64,000 nt of DNA from positions 1,488,001 to 1,552,000 of the forward strand of contig WWBZ02000007.1 of the NCBI GenBank assembly GCA_011503125.2, written 5' to 3'. The position numbers and the translations under genes are program-made. Source of the DNA: Botryosphaeria dothidea (taxonomy: Eukaryota; Ascomycota; Dothideomycetes; Botryosphaeriales; Botryosphaeriaceae). This document shows, piece after piece, positions 10,301 to 20,848 of this stretch. Under the pieces are notes generated by a model. That model was given only the letters and a program-made list of their open reading frames with translations. It made no database searches and had not been told where the DNA came from. Position 1 is the first letter of the stretch. Each line of letters starts with the position of its first letter.

Positions 10301-13125
10301 TTTCATTCACTGGCGTCTTCTCCTCTTCTGCAACCTCACCCGGTCCTAGCCGTCTCCCGTTGACCGCTTCCCGGCAGACACAGCGACAGTCTGTAATTGC
10401 GGAACAGATCCAAGCATACGGATTGGGCCATTTGCTGGGCAAGCCCGACGAGATCTGCTCCTAGCTCTTACGAAAACGCCGGCACAGAGCCTCTCTCCGC
10501 ATTCTTCTCCGCATTCTTACGTACTGACAACCGCTGGCGCGCTCCGGGCGACCACGAGACAGCACGCCGTCAGCGCTCGTGGCAAGCGTCGGAAGGTGGT
10601 CGCTGTACCCCATACTCTGGCGGGAAAATCTTAGCAAAGAGGAACACCTTAACGGCAAAGCTCCCGCGAAGGCGAGGGCGGGTCGTGTTATAAACGAGGA
10701 GGCGCGCCGGCGGAGGGCCGGGACAAGCGGACGAGTCAAAGCGGCGGGGCGGGACAAGGCCGCAGTGTGCCCGGTATCTGCGGTGCTGCTCTTTCTGCTT
10801 GCAGTTTCTATTATGTTAGAGTTGGGTGGGCAGATCTGGCTAAGATAATAGCACGGACGGGGTATTATTGTGGGTCGCTGTCCCTGCAGCGCGGTGCGAC
10901 GTGCCAACCTCAACTCTCGCGACACCCCAGCGTGGGAACACATCCAACGGGCGCGCACGGCGGAGGCGGAGCGCAGCGACGAGCATTTCCAATCCGGCAG
11001 CGCGCGGGAGCCATGCGGCTTTTTTGCAGAATTTTCTCGTCGTCTGCAAGTGCAGGGGCGCGACCCTTGGCGATTTGGCGGCCGTCCTCTACCAAGGCGT
11101 CCCAAGAAGGCTGAGAGAGCGAGCGATTCGGGAGTAGCCGCCGTGTCTTGGAGCACTGCACCTGTCAGGGTCCAGTGGCCAGGTCCGAGGCGAGGGACGG
11201 GGATCGATGGTTGACGCGTGCGGGAAACTTTGTTCCACGCTGCTCGTGCCGCATGAGGAATGTGGGAGTGCGAGAGCGTGAGAATGCCGTCCCGCTGCCT
11301 CTCCGCCCGTAAGAAGGCGCGGCTTGGCAGCACCGCCGAGGCAGCCTCCCCGGTGGTAAATGAGCAGCGGCAGCGGACAGCCTGTGAGAAGAGCCGAGCA
11401 GGCGTTGGAGGTGACAGCCTAGCGCCATCCGCCTGCTCGTACCGCAAAATAGCACACGATCAAGGCTTGCTGCAGGACGACTCGGAGACAATATCTCAAA
11501 TCGACACCTCAGCCTACAGCGAGCCCGTGGTCCATTTCACACACTCCGCAGAGACGCCTATCAGCACGCAGGACCCGTCCCGAACGCGAGACATCCCGGG
11601 CATCGATGATCGGAGCTACGGCGGCACGGTGATGCGAGTGTGCTTTGGCTGGCTCCTACCTGCCAGTAGCGTGCGTCCTGCCGCCGTGGCGCAACAGCGC
11701 CCGTCCCGGTGCCTCTATATTGCCTGCCAAGCACGCTCTATAACATTTGCCGGATCGACTCTAGCACTTCACTCATCTTCACTGAGAACAGGTGGTCACA
11801 CGAGCAGGCTTGCAATCATCCATTTTGGCCTATCAGCTCAGGCGCACCGCAGCATCGCAGGACAGCAGCACGCTTGCAGCCACACGGGCACCTCGAGCCA
11901 GGATCGACGCCAGTTTCATCATGCTGGTCGGCAGAGATCGTGAGGGTTGCGGCGAAGTTTGCTGACTGCGGCGCGCCATCAGCGCGGAAAGCTCCTCTGC
12001 CTGGTGCTCCCTTATCAGTGGCGACGCCCGGGGGCGCGAGCCCTGTGCGCGGCTGGCGCCGGGCTGGCGGGCCATGGCCTCCACCATGCTCTGATCCCGC
12101 AACGCCAGCGCCAGCCTTACGGGCAAGCCAGCGCCACCGTCTGCAAAGGCTCAGCGCGGCTGGTCACGGCTCGCCATGTCTTGGAGGTGCAGAGTGGGAG
12201 GGCGGGCGATATAGGGCAGGCTTCTGGAAGGTCGCGCGGCGGGCATGATGCCTGTTGGCTGCTGAGAGCGAGTCGGCGAGCCCGGGCTGACGATCCCTTG
12301 TTACCCAAAGCACGAGTCGCGTGCAGAGGCGGTCGGCCATGCAATTGAATTACGCACTTAGCGTTATCTGGAAGGTCTGTGAGCCCCAGCCATTGCGGAG
12401 CGCCTTAAACGAATAGCGACGCCGCGAACGGTCGCCCCGGCTCTGCTACTAACGGCCGTGATCGAGTCGTGACACTGGGCGGGAGGCTGACGCTGGCTGC
12501 GCATCACCGCGGACTGACTGTGCCGTATGATCGAGCGTTGCATCCCGGCTTTGCTTTTTCGCTATTTCTCCCTCCAGATTCTCTGCAGTGTTCCAGCCAA
12601 CGCTGTCGGGGCCTGGCGCAGCGGCGAAGCCCACCGAAGCCTGCTTGGCCGCCAGATAAGAGCGCCTGGCGACCACAGGCCGGGTCTGTTCTCGAAGCAC
12701 TGCCGGGGCGGCAATTGGTCGCGAGGCGGCGGACTAGGCTGGTTCGGGGTGGCGCAGACGCATCGCGACGTAACAGGATGAGCAAGAAATTGGCCGGGGA
12801 GCCTTGAGAGGGTGCGTCGAGCGGGCGTGGGATGCGTGCCCAGTGCTTGGCGGTGCCTATCGCGCAGGCCCGCTGAAAACAGGCCTCGGACTGGGGAGCC
12901 CTCGCCGAGTATCAATCGCCCCTGCTAGCCCGCCTGTGCCCCATGCACCACCATCCCAATGCTACCACCCCAGAGCCGCTCCATTTAAGTGTGCCGCTGC
13001 GCGCCCTCTCCGTGCGCTCCAGCAGCTTCAGCTCCCCAGCGCCCATCTTCTCCTCACACACGCCCTCCTGGGTCACCACCGTCGGCAGCAACAACACTCC
13101 AGCCGAATCAGGGAACTCCTCCACC
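7381..13125. other. 5.7-kb region with no recognisable gene, upstream of permease
   Basis: No gene supported in either strand. The longest open frames (10461-11447 minus, 11260-11943 plus, 11709-12248 plus) are Arg/Ser/Ala/Pro-rich, overlap one another in several frames and have no family motif, as expected for GC-rich non-coding DNA. A short (ATGCGT)3 repeat lies at 9445-9462. The T-rich stretch 7500-7850 is consistent with the ies1 3' end. The distal part should be the control region of the permease gene. It could also hide a non-coding RNA or fast-evolving small gene that I cannot see. Confidence 0.5.
9723..12660. promoter_or_regulatory. Scattered GATA-factor motifs upstream of the permease gene
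   Basis: HGATAR-type motifs occur at 9723 (GATAAC), 9920 (GATAAA), 9984 (GATAAG), 10162 (GATAAC), 10844 (GATAAT), 12011-12016 (CTTATC, i.e. GATAAG on minus), 12364-12369 (TTATCT, minus) and 12655-12660 (GATAAG). Fungal GATA factors of the AreA/Nit-2 type bind such sites to activate amino acid permeases when preferred nitrogen is scarce. The three sites within 1.2 kb of the start codon are the best candidates. Presence is seen; function is inferred. Confidence 0.4.
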
Positions 13126-14993
13126 ATGGGTGCAGCCGACGAGAAGGGAGTCTACGACTCCAGCTCTGCCGACGCGCAGGTCGCCCCCAACTACGGCGAG
13201 ATCAGCGAGCACAAGGCCTCGTGGTCGACGCGCATGGTCGACAGCTTCCGCCGCGACCCCAATGCAAAGGCCACCGCCCCCACTTCGCATGGTGGTGAAG
13301 ACAAGAACTACGACATCGAGGATGCCGCTGCGGCCACTGCCGAGTCGCCGCTGGCGAGGAAGCTCAAGGGTCGTCACTTGCAGATGATTGCCATCGGCGG
13401 TTCCATCGGTATGTGCTCATCTCTCCATTCCCGCCGTCGTTGGTCGCTTCGGCGTCGGCGGCACGCATGCTCGCGTGCGAACACACCCGCTAATCCGCCC
13501 TGACAGGTACCGGTCTGTTCGTCGGCTCCGGCAAGGCCCTGGCCAACGGAGGCCCCGCTTCGCTCCTGATCGCCTTCGGTCTGATCGGCATTATGTTGTA
13601 CTGCACCGTCCACGCTCTGGGTGAGATGGCCGTCCTGTTCCCCGTGGCCGGTTCCTTCTCCGCATACTCGACTCGCTTCATCGACCCGGCATGGGGTTTC
13701 GCCATGGGCTGGAACTACGCCCTGCAATGGTTGATTGTCCTGCCGCTCGAGATCGTCGCTGCCTCGATTACCGTCAACTACTGGAACGAGGGCGAGATCA
13801 ACAACGCCGCCTGGGTTGCCATTTTCCTCATCGTCATTGTTGCCATCAATTTGTTCGGTGTGAAGGGTTATGGTGAGGCCGAATTCGTCTTCTCCATCAT
13901 CAAGGTCATCGCCGTCATCGGTTTCATCATCCTCGGTATCATCCTGAACGTCGGTGGTGGTCCCAAGGGCGGTTACATTGGCAACAAGTACTGGAGGGAT
14001 CCCGGAGCATTCAACCACGGCTTCAAGGGTCTTTGCAGCGTTTTCGTCACTGCCGCCTTCGCTTTCGCCGGTACCGAGCTGGTCGGTCTCGCCGCTGCTG
14101 AGACTGCCAACCCTCGCAAGTCTCTGCCCACCGCTGTCAAGCAGGTCTTCTGGCGTATCTCCCTCTTCTACATCGTTTCCCTTACCATCATTGGTCTGCT
14201 TGTCCCTTACAACGACCCGCGTCTCCTGAATGGTAACTCTTCTGCCGATGCCGCCGCCTCGCCCTTCGTCATTGCCATCAAGAACGCTGGCATTGACGTG
14301 CTGCCTTCCGTCATGAACGTCGTCATCATGATTGCTGTCCTGTCGGTTGGTAACTCCGCGGTCTACGGTTCTTCCCGTACTCTTGCTGCTCTTGCCGAGC
14401 AGGGCCAGGCTCCCAGGATCTTCGCCTACATTGACCGCAAGGGCCGTCCCATGGTCGGCATCGGCCTCTCCTCCATCCTCGGTTTCCTTGCTTTCCTCGC
14501 CGCTGACCCCGTGGTTGAGGACAAGGCTTTCACCTGGATGCTTGCCATCTCCGGTCTGTCGTCCATCTTCACCTGGATGTCCATCTGCTTCGCCCACATC
14601 CGCTTCCGCAAGGGCTGGAAGGCTCAGGGCCACTCGTTGGACGAGCTTGCTTTCCGCAGCCAGCCTGGTGTCATCGGCTCGTGGATCGGCTTCATCTTCA
14701 ACATTCTCGTCCTGATCGCCCAGTTCTGGACCGGTTTCGCACCCATCGGCTACGGCGAAATGACGGCCGGCGAGCTCGTCGAGAACTTCTTCTCCGTCTA
14801 CCTCGCCTTCCCCATCGTCATCGCCTTCTACCTCTTCTACAAGATCTGGAAGCGCACTCCGATCGTCCGTTCGCACAACATGGATCTGCACACCGGTATC
14901 CGCGAGCTGAACGTTGCCGAGCTGATTGCCGAGGAGAGGGCCGAGCAGGCTCAATGGCCCACTTGGAAGAAGGTCTACAAGTTCTTCTGCTGA
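13126..14993 (+). CDS. Amino acid permease, YAT/AAP family (general amino acid permease type)
   Basis: Proton-coupled plasma-membrane amino acid transporter. Exons 13126-13408 and 13507-14993 (intron 98 nt) give 589 aa. A hydrophilic, acidic N-terminal tail of about 90 residues precedes KGRHLQMIAIGGSIGTGLFV, the family signature at the first membrane segment. About 12 hydrophobic segments follow, with ALGEMAVLFP, the FAFAGTELVGLAAAE motif, SRTLAALAEQGQAP and SWIGFIFN blocks. The protein ends WPTWKKVYKFFC; a terminal aromatic-aromatic-Cys is the palmitoylated end seen in Gap1-type permeases. Start chosen at 13126 (CCACCATGG context); an in-frame ATG at 12943 would add 61 Ser/Pro-rich residues lacking permease features. 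Upstream GATA motifs suggest nitrogen control. Substrate range cannot be read from sequence. Confidence 0.93.
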
Positions 14994-17900
14994 GCGGAGT
15001 CTCGTTTTTTTCCTGTTCAAACTTTTCATTACAAGTTAGCTGCATATATCCGGCCTTTTGGGTCTCTTCCGCTGTACATGAGAAAAAAAAATTTCAAAGA
15101 CCGATGTAAGAGGGTGGTTAATCAGGTCGCACTAGATCTTGGAAGGCAACTACAGTGTCTCCCTTCCGTCTTTTCTTAATACCAACGAGTTGGATGATGG
15201 ATATGAAAATGCTCTTTTTTGATACCTCAAGAATGAAACTTCGTTGACAAACTTACTTGGCTGCTCCATTTCTCTTGTGCTTTTTGTGACTCCGTACGAT
15301 GATGCAAGTGATCTTGACGAGGTCGGGCGGTTCAGAACCAGTTCCAAGAGAGTACTTCGTGAGTCTTCAGAGGGGAACATTTTCTCCGCGGGCGAAGTAA
15401 GGAGGCTCCATCCATCATCCGGAAGATCAGCCGAGTCGGTTCCATCCAGGTTTGTCCACTCCATGACAATATGTATGACAGTGGTCAAAGGCGAAGTCAT
15501 CTTGAAAGAGGGCTAGATCCCTTCGGCCTTGCTATTCTATCCAGCGGGCGAAGTGGTGGGTGTTCGATTGGTCCGGCAGCCATAAGTGGGGAGAGGGGGA
15601 TGCAGATTGATAAAAAAAATCCGAGAAGGTAAGGAAGGAAGAGGGAAGGCTCCAAGTCCCTCCCAGCTGATCCTCTAAGGTGTTCGGTTATCTTTCAAAG
15701 GACTAGAAACAGGATTGCTGTTAGGATTCTTCCGTGTTACCCTTCATGCTGTCTGGGCCAGTGTGGTTGTCCATCTCGTTGGTCGGTGTAATTGAAAGGC
15801 CGCCAACGTCCCTCTTTTCGTCTGCCGGACGCAGCTACACTTCGCGTATTGGAGGAATACTAGTGGGAAGTGTTGGTGGGCTGTGTTGTGGTACAAGTTG
15901 GTCGTACGCATTGAGGAGCAAACGCATCCGCTTTGGTCCCTGAGGTAGAGAGAGTCAGGTGGCTGGAAAGGAACGGCCAAGCTTTATACTCTGTGGGAGT
16001 TGCGAACGCAGCCGCGTGTCTGCCTCCCCTGCCGCTGTTATATACGTTCCAGCCCTTTTGTTCTCGTCTTATCCGCGTTCGTTTGAGATAAGTGAGACCG
16101 GGGGGCGCGTCGACGTGTTCCGGACGTCTGCGTCCGTGCCGTTATCTCTCCGGTTTTTCGGCTTGCTCTCTGCGCAAAGCAAGCCCCGGTCTATCCGTTA
16201 TAGATTGGCTGGGGGAGAATTTCGTTGGTTCGATTGGTCGGTTTGCTGGGTCGGTGCGGCTGAGATGCTGGGTTCCGACGGTCTCCCACTCCTATCTGAC
16301 CGATGGTTCTTTACTTCCCGCAAGAGTGGGAGAACGCGGTGAGCGGGCTTTCATCCGGGGCATTCGTTGCGGTGTTGGAGTGTGTTTTGGATCCCGATAG
16401 TCCATTTGATCGATACTGGTTGAGCGCTACCGGGAACAGCGCATGGTAGGAACACATCCTCGTCGTGATCATCCTACCTCCTCCTCAACTCAGGCGGAGG
16501 AGTAGCCTAGCGTCCGTTCCCTAGTCCACGCGGCTCCGGGTAATGCATGTGTGCGTTGCGCTGTCTCCCGCGCCGTTCTCCGAGGGCAAGGGGGCGGGTC
16601 GCGGTGTTCCGCCTGCGATAAGGCATTGTTTCCGTTTCTGGTAATTTTTGTTTGGCGCAAAGGGCTCAAAAGGAATGTCGCACACGCCGCATATGTTTGT
16701 TTGAAGCCGTCGTGCGAGTCGACCTCCTTTTTACTGTGCTGACAGTCTTTTCTTTTGGTGGTAGGGCCGCGACGCCCTACGACAAGTCGGCCGAAACGGG
16801 GAAAGGCCGAGTCAGCCACTGATGGCGGAATCGAGGAAAGGTTGACATAAGATTTTCCTGCCATCCTCGCTGTGACCTTCCGCCGGATGTGAGTCATGTA
16901 AAGACCGGAATACTACGATGAGACTGTTTTGTCGGATGAGCCGGGCGCGGTCTGGAACGAAGAACGAAATGCCAATGATTGTGAGGAACATCGTGCGTCG
17001 ACGCATTAAGCGCCGGAGTCCAGAAGCAATTCGTTGCTCGAAACACACGGTATATATCATGGGAAATACAGCCTATGATGGGGTCCACGTCAGCCGTGCA
17101 TAGCAGAGACATCTTGGCGGGCCGGACGGCTTTTGAATCGCAGTCAGTCATCGTGTTACGCGTGAACACTGCGAGTCGACGCAAGTTCGTTCCCTCATTG
17201 CTGAGGACAAGTCACCACAATCCCCACGAGGTACTTGGTGTGGATCACGTAACGGAAATGGAAGTAGCGAATACAAGACGCAAAGTTCTGAGTCGTTGAA
17301 ACTTTCAACGTAGCATTCACCCGTGGACTACAAGAAAAACTCAGCGCTCTGCCTGCCGAACAGTATTCTTGAGTCGGGGACACTGGTTCCAAAGCATCCT
17401 ATTCGTCTCTCACGTTAAACAGGAAAGATATATCTCGCAGTTGATAGTGACACACTCGAGAAGCGCTCAATAAACGCTAAAGTAAGCCATACGGCCCAGC
17501 AACCATATTGCGTCATTAACATAATTTACGTTTGCTACATCAACGATGATTTTAAAAACGCACTACGAGCGCCTTCCAACTGTTTATTCTTCCATAGGCA
17601 GTGCACAGCCTACTCTTTGGGGGTGTTCAAATATGCTTGTGAACTCTTGATTTCGCCACAAGAGCCGAAGCAATGTCGACTTGATCGGAGACCCTGTTGG
17701 TACCGCTGGGCCCACAAATGCTCACAAGCTCGAACCAGAAATCAATGCAAGCAGCAAGCGCAAATACATATACGAAATTGCCGGTCGCAATTCCTGGCTC
17801 AAATCGATGAAATTCATGTTCAGAATGCTTCAACGCCGCGGGTGTAATTGCATCTGCTGTCTGCAAATTTCTTAATGACCTCATATTTTTACCCACTCAC

Positions 17901-18405
17901 CAGATACTACACTTGATATTGAAGTTGGAGCTGTACAGTGGAGAGGAGTGTATTTTCTCCCAACAAAAATGCCGAAACTCTGGTAATTCATCAACATCTT
18001 TTTGAGTTCGTAGACAGAACAAAAAGGCCAAAGATCCGCTTTACGCCCAACAAACAGCGCCTGAGCTATGCTTTCCCAGACATTGAAGGAAAAAGCCGAT
18101 CAAACAATCCCACCAGGAAAAATAGCACATGCCAAAGGAGTGGGAGAGAGGAGCCCAAAAAATGCACAAGCCGAAACAGTCTTTCCCTTAGCCCAAGCCC
18201 GATCCCGAGTAATCAATAGTGCCTTAGACCCGTCCCTATACCAGTAGACGGTTGCGCGTGATTCCAACCAACCAAAGAAGACGTTCCCACACAACGATCA
18301 ATGCTGTACCCGGAAAATGCCCATGAACTATACCGCCCATTACAAGAAACTCGGTTTTGATGCGTATTGTTGAAGCGCATCCACTGGTGGATTCATCCTC
18401 ACCCC
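14994..18405. other. 3.4-kb region without a recognisable gene
   Basis: No gene supported. The region lies between the 3' ends of two convergent genes (permease and INSIG), so it is unlikely to be promoter for either. The open frames are short (up to about 135 codons) and lack motifs, and no tRNA cloverleaf or transposon ends were recognised. A decayed gene, a non-coding RNA or an unseen small gene are possible. Confidence 0.5.
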
Positions 18406-19974
18406 TTATCCTTGAATCGCCAATTTCCGTCCAATGTTGCCAAAGCACACGCAACTGCAAAACAGCACGCTGGCAAACCAAGTGGCTACGCCAACGGTGC
18501 TTTCATAATCGCTTTCCGCGCCTCCTCCGATTCCTTCAGCACCGACTCTTCCACCGCGTGCGCCTAAGCGGACGCTGGAGTTAGGTCCAGTACCGCCGAC
18601 GATTGGAGGACTTGGAATGAAAGCGACGGAGTCGGCGTGCTGGCCGAGGAGCAGCATGATGGCGGTGCCGGTCAGGCCGACGAGCATAGATAGAGTGAAA
18701 CCTGGTTTGCTGCGGTCAAGGAGGTACCACAGAGCGGGGTTGACGAGGGCGAGAGTGAGGGAGACCTGAAGAGTGGATTGCCAAGGGAGTTTACGCTGTA
18801 AGGAGCGGCATATCAGCAATCTTTCCACAACGGGAAAAACCTCAGACGCGGCGGAGAGAGACCGTCTGAGAGTCGAGGCACAAGGAAAAAAAAAGGAAGC
18901 AGAGATAGAAAAAAAATCAGCACTCACAATCGCGAAAGCAATTCCCACAAAAGCACCCACACTTCTCACCACCTCGTTCCAATCCTGCCCCGCGTCATCC
19001 CTCGACCTGCCGCCCGCCGCTCCCAACACTTGCCCCTTCGCCCTAACCCTTCTCCCATCTTTCGATTTCGCGGACGCCGCAGCACTCTCGCCTTCCCAAA
19101 TCAAGTCCACCCACGGCAGCGCACTCCCCAACGCCACGCCGGCAAGGCCCCAGAAGACGAGGTAGTCCCAATGCCTGCGATCGATGCCGTCCACGCGCAC
19201 CGGCGCGATGTGCCTATTATCATGCAAATGGCTGATCATCACGCCATACACGACGCCGAACCCGAACAGCGCGACGACGCGAGCGACCAGCCCCAGCACC
19301 CTATTCCCGCCCTTGTCGACGATGGCCGACGCATCGGATGCCCTCCTCTTGTCCGCAGAAGACGAGGAGTAAACCTCAAACCTGCCCTTGTCGCCTGACG
19401 AGACCTCCCGCCGCGGCGACGACGAAACGGGCTCCGCTGCGTGCCTGGTCCCCAGGCCGGCCAGGCGCAGCTGCTCCCACTCGCGCAGCTCGCTGCTGCT
19501 GCCGAACGCACCGCCGATGCCGCTGCCGGTGCCGTACGCGGGCGTCTCGGCGCCCGTGCCCCACGGCGTCGGCGGCTCGCTGGCCTCGGCGCCACCGCCG
19601 CTCGCGGTGGGTTGGTATATTCCGAAGAGGGTGCTGGCGGTGAGGTTCAGGATGGAGCGGCTGCGCTTGACGTCCTCGCCGTCGTCTTGGGCGGCGGAGG
19701 AGCCGGGCGTGAAGGAGCGAGAGACGTTGGTGGACGAGAGGCGGGCGTCGAGCTGTGCAGAGAAGGCATCGCGGTTAGCGTGGTTGTTAGGATTCGGCGA
19801 AGGTTGCGAGCTGTTGGCGCTGGACGAGCTGGTGGCCGGGGTGAGGTTGAGCTCGAAGGGGCGGCGAGGTAGCGGACGGAGGATCTGGGGCGGTGGCTGC
19901 GAGGTGGTATGGAGGGTGTGTGGCTGGTCCCCGTAGAAGTCGTCGGTGGTGGTGTTACGGGAGTCGGATGGCAT
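18406..19974 (-). CDS. INSIG-domain protein (ER sterol-homeostasis regulator)
   Basis: Fungal insulin-induced-gene (INSIG) homologue, an endoplasmic reticulum membrane protein that in this family controls HMG-CoA reductase and/or SREBP processing. Exons 19974-18928 and 18795-18406 give 478 aa. A long disordered N-terminus (about 215 residues, Ser/Thr/Pro/Gly-rich) precedes the membrane domain. Segments in order are LGLVARVVALFGFGVVYGVM, DYLVFWGLAGVALG, VVRSVGAFVGIAFAI, then after the intron TLQVSLTLALVNPALWYLLD, FTLSMLVGLTGTAIMLLL and the signature C-terminus GVATWFASVLFCSCVCFGNIGRKL. The 132-nt intron (18796-18927, GTGAGT...TTACAG) is a multiple of three with no stop, so the unspliced message stays open. 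Removing it joins the expected membrane segments directly. CYP51, another sterol gene, lies near the right end of the window. Confidence 0.85.
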   Translation of the reverse strand: MPSDSRNTTTDDFYGDQPHTLHTTSQPPPQILRPLPRRPFELNLTPATSSSSANSSQPSPNPNNHANRDAFSAQLDARLSSTNVSRSFTPGSSAAQDDGEDVKRSRSILNLTASTLFGIYQPTASGGGAEASEPPTPWGTGAETPAYGTGSGIGGAFGSSSELREWEQLRLAGLGTRHAAEPVSSSPRREVSSGDKGRFEVYSSSSADKRRASDASAIVDKGGNRVLGLVARVVALFGFGVVYGVMISHLHDNRHIAPVRVDGIDRRHWDYLVFWGLAGVALGSALPWVDLIWEGESAAASAKSKDGRRVRAKGQVLGAAGGRSRDDAGQDWNEVVRSVGAFVGIAFAIVSADFFSISASFFFPCASTLRRSLSAASEVFPVVERLLICRSLQRKLPWQSTLQVSLTLALVNPALWYLLDRSKPGFTLSMLVGLTGTAIMLLLGQHADSVAFIPSPPIVGGTGPNSSVRLGARGGRVGAEGIGGGAESDYESTVGVATWFASVLFCSCVCFGNIGRKLAIQG

Positions 19975-20848
19975 GGTTTGCAGTGTGGGGCTTGGCGCTG
20001 GCTTGTGTGTTGTGATGTGGAGCTGCGGAGTGGTTGGCAGCGCGCTGGTGAGCGCAAAAGAGAACGAGTGTGTTGAAGTCTGGCTGGCCTGGAAGATCTC
20101 GCGGGTCCTGTCAGAAAGCGGGGGATGTGCGCGGTGGATCAGCAGGGCAGCGCACCACCAGTCATGCGAATTGTCGGTCGGTGTTGTTTGGGTCTGGGGC
20201 GCGCCTTAGCAGCTTAGCACTGGTGTGACGTGTGGGCGGATGGCAGCGGCAGCAAAAGTAACTAGCAGAACGGTGTTGTACGCTGGCAGCACGTGCGGGC
20301 TAGCGGTCAATTGGGGCTTTATGAAGAAGACATGGCGGCCAGCATTGCAGACAGCCGGCGCTGCTGGAGCGGGGGCAAGCTTGGGCGCGTCTGCAGCTTA
20401 TGCTCGCTTTTGTTGAGTGGTTCCTGGCAGATTTGCATGTGAAAGCGACGCCCCCCGGAACGGCGGCTCGCTTCCAGGGTCCAATAGCAGCCCGCTCAAC
20501 TCTCACCACCACCCTGATTCGGCAATGTCAAATCGGGACGAGGCGCTTGCATTTTTCGTGTATTCATGCTCCGCGCCAGGGCCTGCGACAGTTTCTGCGT
20601 CTCTACCCAATCCGCACGGCTACGGAAGCCAAGTCCCGCTGTCTCAAACACAGCAACTTTTGATCCCCGCCCTCTAGCCTCGCCCATGCATCGTGGCTGA
20701 TCGTGCCCTATGTGACACAACCTCTCCCCACGCTTGCACCTAGATAAACGATTCCATAACACCTCCGTGCTTAATTCCCATGATACGAACAGACCCACGG
20801 GCCTGGCTTCCTGCCCCTATTTCTGCTGCCCGGCTTTCTCGCTTCCGC
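19975..20848. other. Intergenic: INSIG promoter and eIF2-gamma 3' end
   Basis: No gene supported. The two flanking genes are both on the minus strand, so this holds the INSIG 5' region and the short 3' UTR of the eIF2-gamma gene. Confidence 0.55.

Noticed and set aside
10461..11447. 328-codon open frame on minus in the permease leader
   Set aside because: Arg/Ser/Ala/Pro-rich with no motif, overlaps several other open frames of similar length, and no splice-supported neighbours.
11260..12248. Overlapping 227- and 179-codon plus-strand frames
   Set aside because: Low-complexity composition, no conserved domain and mutual overlap in different frames suggest chance openness in GC-rich DNA.
13374..15029. 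551-codon open frame antisense to the permease gene
   Set aside because: It is an exact shadow of the permease codons. Strong third-position C/G bias leaves the reverse frame open; the product is Asp/Gly/Val/Glu-rich without any family motif.
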